Part shown: positions 1 through 5,071 of the stretch, one piece after another | Numbering within the stretch: the stretch's first letter is position 1 | How the letters are laid out: every line of letters starts with the position of its first letter | Assembly: GCA_031268055.1 (NCBI GenBank) | Contig: JAIRXY010000276.1 | Coordinates: forward strand, 1-5,973 | Direction: 5' to 3' | DNA length: 5,973 nucleotides | Origin: Prevotellaceae bacterium | GTDB lineage: Bacteria > Bacteroidota > Bacteroidia > Bacteroidales > UBA932 | Program-made: the position numbers and the translations under genes | The notes under the pieces: model-generated | What the model saw: the letters and a program-made list of their open reading frames with translations, nothing else | Told to the model about the DNA's origin: nothing | Database searches by the model: none

Positions 1-240
1 TAATTCAAACTTCAAAATTTCAAAAAAAATCTGTCTTCATCCGTCCAATCCGCTTCATCCGTGTGCTATCATTGACGACACGAGGATTCAATCCGTCTTC
101 ATCCGTCCAATCCACTTCATCCGTGTGCTATCATTGACGACATGAGGGTTTTAATTCAAAATTCAGAATTTCAAAAAAAATCCGTCTTCATCCGTCCAAT
201 CCGCTTCATCCGTGTGCTATCATTGACGACACGAGGATTT
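1..240. repeat. Array of three 59-bp repeat units with AT-rich linkers
   Basis: Three near-identical 59-bp units lie at 30-88, 92-150 and 181-239. Units 1 and 3 differ at one base, unit 2 differs from unit 3 at three. Units 1 and 3 are each preceded by a nearly identical 29-bp AT-rich segment (1-29 and 152-180, two differences) ending in eight A residues, so the full repeat is an 88-bp composite matching at 85 of 88 positions. Unit 2 lacks this AT-rich lead and follows unit 1 after only three bases. Within a unit the 10-mer CTTCATCCGT occurs twice, 18 bp apart; read on the minus strand this part is a degenerate 9-bp periodicity (ACGGATGAA, GCGGATTGG, ACGGATGAA). The array starts at the first base of the window and may extend left. 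It lies downstream of the minus-strand exporter gene. No convincing coding sequence is present, and its function is unknown. Confidence 0.93.
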
Positions 241-264
241 CATTCAAAATTCAAAATTCAAAAT
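241..264. repeat. AT-rich 8-bp-period tract overlapping the exporter stop codon
   Basis: The 7-mer ATTCAAA occurs three times with an 8-bp period (242-248, 250-256, 258-264). It is the same motif as in the 29-bp linkers of the neighbouring array. The third copy contains the TGA stop codon (258-260, minus strand) of the Fsr-type exporter and its last phenylalanine codon. The array therefore has no clean boundary with the coding region, and the last residues of the exporter may be set by repeat-derived sequence. Confidence 0.8.
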
Positions 265-1460
265 TTCTTCAGCTTCACGTTGGGGAGAAATACCGCCACA
301 GCGCCCAGCAGCGGCATGAAGGAGCAGATGTTGTAAACGTACGCTAAGCTTTTAGCGTCGGCAAGGTTGCCCAGCACGGCGGCGGCAATGCCCGCAATGC
401 CGAAGGCAAGGCCAAAAAACAGGCCGGATATAAGCCCAATCCGCGTGGGAAGCAGCTCCTGCGCGTAAACAAGTATTGCCGAGAATGCCGAGGAAAGTAC
501 AAGCCCAATGACAACGCTCAGCACGCACGTCCACAGCAGGTTGGCGTGCGGCATCATCAGCGAGAAAGGCGCGGTACCCAAAATTGAAATCCAGATAACG
601 TACTTTCGGCCAAAGCGGTCGCCGATAGGCCCCCCCAGTAGCGTACCCGCAGCCGAGGCAAAAAGAAACGCAAACAGGAACAGCTGCGATTGCTGGGTGG
701 TAACGCCGAATTTCTCTATCAGGTAAAACGTGTAGTAGCTGTTGAGGCTTGCCATGTACACGTACTTGGAAAAAATCAGCGCTAAAAGTATAGCCAGCGA
801 AAAGTAAATTTTTTTCTTCGACAGGCGCACCCGGTGCACTACCTCCTTTTTTGCCACGCTGGAGCGCATCAGCGCTATTCTTTGCCTGTACCACCTGACA
901 ATAGGGGCTTTTGTCAGCAGCGAAATGACGGCAATGCCGGCAAACACCACAATGTACCGCTGCCCGTTTGGTGCAACAATGGCGGCGGCCAGCAGCGGCC
1001 CCAGCGAGCCTCCAAAATTTCCGCCCACCTGAAAGATAGACTGCGCCAGCCCGTGTCGTCCGCCGGAGGCAATGTGTGTCAAGCGCGAGGCCTCGGGGTG
1101 AATGACCGACGAGCCTAAGCCGATAAACGCTACGGCTGCCATCACCCCGTAGATAGAGCCGGCAAATGCAAGTATCACCAAGCCTGTCATGGTGGAGATT
1201 GTGCCTGCGCTGAGGTACCACGACTTGGGGCTTCTGTCGAAAAGAACGCCGAATATGGGCTGAAACACGGAGGCGCACAGCTGATATACAAGCACTATCA
1301 GGCCTATCTGCCCAAAAGTCAGCGACAAGCTATCCTTAATAACCGGATAAACCGCCGCCACCGTCGACTGGAAAGCATCGTTGAAGAGGTGCGCCAAGCT
1401 CAGGTAGAGCAGCATGGACATGGATGTTTTTCCGGCGGCAGCCGAAGTCGAATTTTTCAT
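258..1460 (-). CDS. fsr: Fsr-type MFS exporter (fosmidomycin resistance family)
   Basis: Inner-membrane major facilitator of 400 residues, the usual size for a 12-helix member. It closely resembles the Escherichia coli fosmidomycin resistance protein Fsr as I recall it: HPEASR at 121-126, the long conserved block around 131-150 (ASGGRHGLAQ then SIFQVGGNFG), FSKYVYMAS at 230-238, and SAFSAILVYAQELLP at 324-338. MFS motif A is clear in the second half, with GGPIGDRFGRK at 276-286, and a shorter form (GVLFDRSPKS) follows helix 2 at 71-80. A basic cytoplasmic loop lies near 190-217 between the two six-helix halves. Family members act as proton-driven drug exporters; the real substrate here is unknown. 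The ATG lies 6 bp after the upstream exonuclease stop, with AAGGGG (1470-1475) 9 nt before it, so translation is probably coupled. The stop codon lies in repeat-like sequence. Confidence 0.93.
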   Translation of the reverse strand: MKNSTSAAAGKTSMSMLLYLSLAHLFNDAFQSTVAAVYPVIKDSLSLTFGQIGLIVLVYQLCASVFQPIFGVLFDRSPKSWYLSAGTISTMTGLVILAFAGSIYGVMAAVAFIGLGSSVIHPEASRLTHIASGGRHGLAQSIFQVGGNFGGSLGPLLAAAIVAPNGQRYIVVFAGIAVISLLTKAPIVRWYRQRIALMRSSVAKKEVVHRVRLSKKKIYFSLAILLALIFSKYVYMASLNSYYTFYLIEKFGVTTQQSQLFLFAFLFASAAGTLLGGPIGDRFGRKYVIWISILGTAPFSLMMPHANLLWTCVLSVVIGLVLSSAFSAILVYAQELLPTRIGLISGLFFGLAFGIAGIAAAVLGNLADAKSLAYVYNICSFMPLLGAVAVFLPNVKLKKF

Positions 1461-1466
1461 GCGGCG

Positions 1467-2237
1467 CTACCCCTTGTTTATGCTCCTCAGCCTTATTTGC
1501 GTAAGCACGCGCTTGGTGTCAAGGGTAAAATCGCTTTTCATTATCCACGAGTAGTAGCCGGGGTCTTTGTCCAGCACGTCCAGCACCTTTTTCCCTTTGT
1601 ACTTTCCGAAGTTGATAATTTCGTTGTTGTCGGAGTCCATCACTATTCGGCCAGCGTAGTCCACGTTTCGGTTTTTTGACGAAAACTCCGCCAGAAAAGC
1701 CACGTCGTTTTGCAACTCGCTATAGCGATCCAGCTGCGCCAGCAGCACGTCGTAGGTGGCGCGCGTATCGGCCTCGGCGCTGTGGGCGTTGGTCAAATCC
1801 TTTTGGCAGTAAAACTTGTAGGCCGCCACCAGCGTGCGCTGCTCCATCCGGTGGAATATGTTTTGCACATCCACCAGATGACGGTTCCGAAAATCAACAT
1901 CAACGTTGGCGCGCAAAAACTCCTCCATCAGCAGCGGCACATCAAACTTGGTGGAGTTGTAGCCCGCAATGTCGCACCCCTCAATGTAGGCTGCCAAATT
2001 TTTGGCCACCTCCTTAAATACGGGGCAACTTTTTACATCCTCGTCGGTAATGCCGTGCACGGCGGTAGCCTCCGCCGGAATGGGGATGGTGGGGTTAATG
2101 CGCAGGGTTTTCACCTCCTCGCCTCCGTTGGGCATTATCTTTATGATGGAAATCTCGACAATTCTATCGCGCGACACATCTATACCCGTAGTTTCGAGGT
2201 CAAAAACGGCCAATGGATTTTTTAAGTTCAGCTGCAT
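1467..2237 (-). CDS. DEDDh 3'-5' exonuclease with ExoX-type C-terminal domain
   Basis: Cytoplasmic DnaQ-superfamily 3'-5' exonuclease of 256 residues. The four DEDDh metal ligands and the catalytic histidine can be read: D13 and E15 in FDLETTG (Exo I), D99 in the NSTKFD segment 94-99 (Exo II), and H152 and D157 in HSAEAD (Exo III). HGIT at 61-64 is also typical. After a linker, residues about 197-250 form a second small domain with FGKYKGK (210-216) and DPGYYSWI (225-232), the pattern of the ExoX C-terminal / DUF3820 family. This combination is common in Bacteroidota, where I recall it next to dnaN. Its exact role (proofreading, repair or RNA trimming) cannot be told from sequence. The gene starts 32 bp after dnaN; an AGGAG lies 17 nt before the ATG, farther than normal, and the sequence nearest the ATG is very A-rich. 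It overlaps no gene but its stop lies in the RBS-start interval of the exporter. Confidence 0.93.
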   Translation of the reverse strand: MQLNLKNPLAVFDLETTGIDVSRDRIVEISIIKIMPNGGEEVKTLRINPTIPIPAEATAVHGITDEDVKSCPVFKEVAKNLAAYIEGCDIAGYNSTKFDVPLLMEEFLRANVDVDFRNRHLVDVQNIFHRMEQRTLVAAYKFYCQKDLTNAHSAEADTRATYDVLLAQLDRYSELQNDVAFLAEFSSKNRNVDYAGRIVMDSDNNEIINFGKYKGKKVLDVLDKDPGYYSWIMKSDFTLDTKRVLTQIRLRSINKG

Positions 2238-2269
2238 TTTTTCTTTTCTTTCTACTCCTTCTCACCCGC

Positions 2270-3394
2270 CTACGAGTTAATCATCATTGGCATAAGCAGC
2301 ATGAGGGTTTCCTCTTTTTCAGCGTCCTCGCCTACCGGCAAAATAAGTCCGGCGCGGCTTGGGTCGGAGAACTCAAGGCTCACCTCCTGCGTGTGGAGGT
2401 TCATCAGTATTTCAATAAGGAACGAAGATTTGAATCCAATCTCCAGCTCGTCGCCCTCGTACTGGCAGGCAATGCGCTCTACGCCCGATTGCGAGAAGTC
2501 GAGGTCTTGCGCAAGTATGGTTATCTGGTTTTCGGAGAGCTTTAGGCAGATGAGCCCTGTTCCTGCCGGTCCCAGCGGCGCAATGCGCTTCACCACCGAC
2601 AGCAGCTCCAGCCTGTCTATGCTCACCTTGTTGGGGTTTTCTGTAGGGATAACGGTGTTGTATGCGGGGAAAATACCCTCTATCAGGCGGCACACCAGCT
2701 TGTAGCCCGACAAGCTGAAAGCGGCGTTTTTGCTATCAAAAACCACCGCCACTGCCTCTTGCTCCTTGTTCAGGATGTTGCGCAGGAGCGCAGCAGGCTT
2801 TTTGGGCAGAATGAAAGAGGTGTTGCCCTCGGTTTTCACGTCGGGGCGGCGGTAGCGCACCAGCTTGTGGGCATCCGAGGCCACAAACGTAGCGCATTCG
2901 CCCGTCATGTCGAAGTAGATACCGTTCATTACGGGTCGCAGCTCGTCCGAAGCCGAGGCAAAGATGGTCTTCAGGATACCCTCGTTGAGCGTTAGCGCCT
3001 CGAAGCTGATGGAGGTGGCGGTTTCGTCAATTTCGGGCACCTTCGGAAATTCCTGCGGGTCAAACCCCGGCAGCAAGAGCTTGCCCGTTGCCCAGCTGAT
3101 TTCGATTTGGAAAGTATCGGAGTTTACGGTGATGGTGAGCGGCTGCTCGGGGAACTCCTTTAGCGATTCGGCCATCATGCGGGGCACCGCTACGCTCCCC
3201 TCCTCCTGTACGCTGGGCACGCTGATTTCGGAGATAAGCGTGGTTTCGAGGTCGGACGCCATAATGGTCAGCTTGCCCTCCTGAAGCTGTAGCAGGATGT
3301 TGTCCAGAATGGGCAGCGTGTTCTTGCTGTTCATCACTTTTCCCATCAGCTGCAAGTGGTTCAGCAGCTCTGTGCTTGGAATAACAAATTTCAT
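2270..3394 (-). CDS. dnaN: DNA polymerase III beta subunit (sliding clamp)
   Basis: The ring-shaped processivity clamp that tethers polymerases and repair enzymes to DNA; active as a dimer. It has 374 residues, normal for the family, with three clamp domains at about 1-125, 128-250 and 251-374. Recognisable family blocks are NTLPILDNILL (25-35), ELRPVMNGIY (151-160), ASDAHKLVRY (172-181), the LIEGIFPAYNTVIP block (237-250) at the domain II-III junction, and the C-terminal LMLLMPM (364-370), which in this family contributes to the partner-binding pocket. The ATG at 3394 gives the standard N-terminus MKFVIPSTELL. No Shine-Dalgarno sequence occurs at normal spacing (GGGAG is 21 nt upstream). It is the first gene of the apparent dnaN-exonuclease-exporter operon, with a candidate promoter about 150 bp upstream. 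Confidence 0.97.
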   Translation of the reverse strand: MKFVIPSTELLNHLQLMGKVMNSKNTLPILDNILLQLQEGKLTIMASDLETTLISEISVPSVQEEGSVAVPRMMAESLKEFPEQPLTITVNSDTFQIEISWATGKLLLPGFDPQEFPKVPEIDETATSISFEALTLNEGILKTIFASASDELRPVMNGIYFDMTGECATFVASDAHKLVRYRRPDVKTEGNTSFILPKKPAALLRNILNKEQEAVAVVFDSKNAAFSLSGYKLVCRLIEGIFPAYNTVIPTENPNKVSIDRLELLSVVKRIAPLGPAGTGLICLKLSENQITILAQDLDFSQSGVERIACQYEGDELEIGFKSSFLIEILMNLHTQEVSLEFSDPSRAGLILPVGEDAEKEETLMLLMPMMINS

Positions 3395-3647
3395 TGCTTT
3401 GAATAGGTATTGGTGCTCCCTGTCTGCTTTGCCTGCGGCAAGTGGGGCGGGAAGCGGGTTAAAAAAAAACTATGCACAATAATAACTATGCTTTACCTCA
3501 GCTTCGTTTTTGCTGGGCTTTACAGCATTTTGATATGCACGGCAAAATTATAAAAACATTCGCACACGCGGCGCAAATGTTTATAACTCTCACTTGGTGC
3601 ATGTAAGATGCTGATAGCAACAGGCCTTAAATAAAAAATTACGAACA
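3395..3647. other. Intergenic region and leader upstream of dnaN
   Basis: A 253-bp gap between two genes on the same strand. It holds a candidate Bacteroidota-type promoter on the minus strand (3543-3577), an 8-bp direct repeat AACTATGC at 3468-3475 and 3484-3491 (16-bp period), an A9 run at 3461-3469, and a small hairpin TTGCC-TGC-GGCAA at 3429-3441 in the predicted dnaN leader. I find no stem followed by a T run after the DUF4340-like gene, so no intrinsic terminator is called there; read-through into dnaN remains possible. Confidence 0.6.
3543..3577 (-). promoter_or_regulatory. Candidate dnaN promoter (Bacteroidota type)
   Basis: On the minus strand TAATTTTG (3543-3550) fits the Bacteroidota -7 consensus TAnnTTTG exactly. 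A TTTG (3574-3577) lies 23 bp upstream as a possible -33 element, slightly wider than the usual 19-21 bp. Transcription would begin near 3536, giving a leader of about 140 nt before dnaN. The region is AT-rich, so a chance match is possible. Confidence 0.4.
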
Positions 3648-4631
3648 CTATTTTGTCAAAAAGAAGTTGACATCTTTGATAAGGAGGTCAAAATCAACCC
3701 ACAAGGCAACGGCCAGATTCGGGTCGTCGTCCAGCTGGAGGTAGCAGCGGTTAAAATCAACCTTGGTTGGCCTGCCAAAATTGTCGAGCGCGTCGCCCAC
3801 CGGCATGTAAAAGAGCTTGAGGGTGCGCAGCGCGCCGTCCCTGCCCTCGATGGTGATGAGGCAGGCTGGGCTGGTCAACATAATGGCGTCAATATCCTCC
3901 TTGCCAAGGTTGGTGACGTAGCGCTCAAAGTTCACCTCCTGATAGTAGGAGAGGTAGCGCTGCACTTGGTCGCTGTTGAGGTTGCGAAACACCTCGCTGC
4001 TGTACGGCTTGGATACCTCAGCCCGGCCCAGCGTATCAAGGCTCAGCCTGAACGATTGCTCCGGTTGGCTCAAGTCCTCCACCGTGATGGCCGCTATTTG
4101 CGACGGCGTCATGCTTACGGCCACCGTTTTGTACCAAAACAGCGGGTTGGCGTCCAGCAGCGAAAAAATATCCAGCTCCTCGTTGCCGCGCACCTCGAGC
4201 ATGTAGGGTTTTCCGGCGTAGATAGTCCCCACCGGCGTGGTGTCTACCATGCAAATGGTGTAGCTGCGCATTTTTCCTATCCAGTCCGACAGCGATATGC
4301 GCAGCGCTACATCTTGCGCCTGCTTGTACGCCTCGGTGTACTCAACGGGCAGCGGGTACTTTACCTGTAGCATTTGCAGGGCAAACAGGGCGTCGGCAAC
4401 CCTCTCCTGCTGCGCGGCCTTGCTGCCCTCAACGTACCATGTATGGCCACGCCTGCGCAGCTGCACCTGCTGCTCGCCGTCGGAAATGGTGATGCGGCAG
4501 ACCTTGTTGGCGTCAATAAAGCCAAAATCGGTAGCGCCCACCAGCAGCGTGCGGCCAAAAGCAAGCAGCAGCGCCGCCGCCGCCACAATTAGCCCAAGCG
4601 TAATAAGAATTTGTTTACGGTTTGTTTGCAT
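3648..4631 (-). CDS. DUF4340-like membrane-anchored protein
   Basis: Protein of 327 residues with a basic N-terminus (MQTNRKQ), a single hydrophobic segment at about 8-25, and a soluble remainder probably outside the inner membrane. The stretch at 40-68 (DANKVCRITIS, then a basic strand and HTWYVEG) matches the pattern of DUF4340 proteins: a residue series like 'D-x-x-K-V-x-x-I-x-I' followed by 'x-W-Y-V'. A second similar beta-rich segment occurs at 175-210 (TPSQIAAITVEDL onward). No catalytic motif is visible. DUF4340 proteins are known near GldG-like ABC transporter components, and in Flavobacteria gldF-gldG precede dnaN, so a position upstream of dnaN is suggestive, but no transporter gene is in this window. 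The start is the first in-frame ATG giving a basic residue run before the membrane segment; no Shine-Dalgarno is seen. The family call is from memory of its pattern and moderately sure; the function is unknown. Confidence 0.72.
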   Translation of the reverse strand: MQTNRKQILITLGLIVAAAALLLAFGRTLLVGATDFGFIDANKVCRITISDGEQQVQLRRRGHTWYVEGSKAAQQERVADALFALQMLQVKYPLPVEYTEAYKQAQDVALRISLSDWIGKMRSYTICMVDTTPVGTIYAGKPYMLEVRGNEELDIFSLLDANPLFWYKTVAVSMTPSQIAAITVEDLSQPEQSFRLSLDTLGRAEVSKPYSSEVFRNLNSDQVQRYLSYYQEVNFERYVTNLGKEDIDAIMLTSPACLITIEGRDGALRTLKLFYMPVGDALDNFGRPTKVDFNRCYLQLDDDPNLAVALWVDFDLLIKDVNFFLTK

Positions 4632-4734
4632 TGAATTGTATATGTAAAAAATTATTATGATGGCTCTTTTTGTGTAAAAAAATGGCTCATCGGTAAATAA
4701 AAAAATATTCGTTCTTTAATTTTTAGCAGACCCT

Positions 4735-4804
4735 GTCCCGCAAGGGCAAAATACTGGTAAAAAACGAGGTGCAACCTGCTACGCACCCTCGCCCCGTGCG
4801 GGAC
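4735..4804 (-). other. Compound stem-loop, possible structured leader element
   Basis: The outer arms GTCCCGCA (4735-4742) and TGCGGGAC (4797-4804) are perfectly complementary over 8 bp. Inside them GGGC (4744-4747) pairs with GCCC (4791-4794) after a small internal loop. A second hairpin sits within: GAGGTGC (4766-4772) pairs with GCACCCTC (4783-4790) with one bulged C, around a 10-nt loop. Together this makes about 19 bp of mostly G-C pairing in an otherwise AT-rich region. Neither side has the T run of an intrinsic terminator. If the promoter at 4884-4913 is real, the structure lies in the leader of the DUF4340-like mRNA, ending about 104 nt before its start codon. It does not match a riboswitch or small RNA I recognise. 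Confidence 0.6.
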
Positions 4805-4883
4805 GGAGCGATAGTAGAAAACAATTGTCCCCATTGTTCTTCCATGCAAATAACGGTAGCGCCATTACGGACATGTCAGGCTG

Positions 4884-4913
4884 CAAATATAAGCAGAGTT
4901 TTGAAAAAACAAA
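4884..4913 (-). promoter_or_regulatory. Candidate promoter of the DUF4340-like gene (Bacteroidota type)
   Basis: On the minus strand TATATTTG (4884-4891) fits TAnnTTTG exactly, with TTTG (4910-4913) 18 bp upstream as the -33 element, one base shorter than the usual range. Transcription would start near 4877 and give a leader of about 245 nt that includes the compound stem-loop at 4735-4804. No better match occurs closer to the gene. Confidence 0.45.
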
Positions 4914-5006
4914 TATTTTTGTCGCCTAAAAATTCATTGCTGTCAAGATAGCAAACATTTTACCACCGTCCGGCGCAAGCAGCAAGCCGTTCTTTCGCCG
5001 CCTACA

Positions 5007-5038
5007 TTTGTAAAGATGAGAATTTTCATGTATGTTTG
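5007..5038 (+). promoter_or_regulatory. Candidate polA promoter (Bacteroidota type)
   Basis: TTTG (5007-5010) and TATGTTTG (5031-5038) are separated by 20 bp, a very good fit to the Bacteroidota promoter TTTG-N19-21-TAnnTTTG. The predicted start of transcription is near 5044-5046, which leaves a leader of roughly 26 nt before the polA ATG at 5072. A second exact -7 match, TACATTTG (5003-5010), overlaps the -33 element but has no TTTG upstream of it. Confidence 0.6.
5016..5029. promoter_or_regulatory. Near-perfect 14-bp palindrome between the polA promoter elements
   Basis: ATGAGAATTTTCAT is symmetric except for one base pair on each half (G opposite T). It lies exactly between the -33 and -7 elements of the candidate polA promoter, where a bound protein would interfere with RNA polymerase. 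No regulator is encoded in the window, and AT-rich palindromes of this size can occur by chance. Confidence 0.3.
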
Positions 5039-5050
5039 CAAGCCATACAT
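5028..5050. promoter_or_regulatory. Perfect inverted repeat over the polA -7 element and start of transcription
   Basis: The arms ATGTATG (5028-5034) and CATACAT (5044-5050) are perfect 7-bp complements separated by 9 bp. The left arm covers the first half of the -7 element TATGTTTG and the right arm covers the predicted transcription start. This is the geometry of a repressor operator. Because the left arm would mostly precede the transcript, an RNA hairpin is less likely than a protein-binding site. Confidence 0.45.
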
Positions 5051-5071
5051 AGAAACACCTTTATTTGTTGC

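Larger units (their letters stand above)
4632..5071. other. Divergent intergenic region between the DUF4340-like gene and polA
   Basis: 440 bp without a convincing gene. It contains a candidate minus-strand promoter (4884-4913), a compound stem-loop (4735-4804), a candidate plus-strand polA promoter (5007-5038), and two symmetric elements near the polA start (5016-5029 and 5028-5050). A direct repeat ATGGCTC occurs at 4660-4666 and 4682-4688, each preceded by an A-rich run. A weak palindrome (TAACGG ... CCATTA, one mismatch) lies at 4851-4867. Short ORFs of up to 64 codons here lack protein-like composition or recognisable domains. Confidence 0.7.

Noticed and set aside
1..240. Possible CRISPR array
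   Set aside because: The units are 59 bp, the intervals are 3 and 30 bp, and the 30-bp interval repeats the AT-rich segment before unit 1. There are no unique spacers and no cas genes.
142..336. Small plus-strand ORF of 64 codons across the repeats
   Set aside because: It translates repeat sequence and then the antisense of the exporter gene. It has no recognisable domain.
352..1278. 308-codon minus-strand open frame inside the exporter
   Set aside because: It is a shifted-frame shadow of the Fsr gene, rich in Arg, Cys and His with no domain, while the overlapping frame encodes a clear MFS protein.
1467..1510. Possible clamp-binding motif near the exonuclease C-terminus (QIRLR, residues 247-251)
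   Set aside because: It shares only the Q and L with the QL(S/D)LF-type consensus and lacks the final aromatic residue. It also lies in the last helix of the ExoX-type domain.
3429..3441. Hairpin TTGCC-TGC-GGCAA in the dnaN leader as a regulatory structure
   Set aside because: Only five base pairs with a three-base loop; too small to support a call without conservation evidence.
4735..4804. Intrinsic terminator interpretation of the stem-loop
   Set aside because: Neither strand has a run of T after the stem, and no gene ends nearby in either direction.
4851..4867. Imperfect palindrome TAACGG ... CCATTA
   Set aside because: It has six-base arms with one mismatch, which is easily expected by chance, and has no clear position relative to a promoter element.
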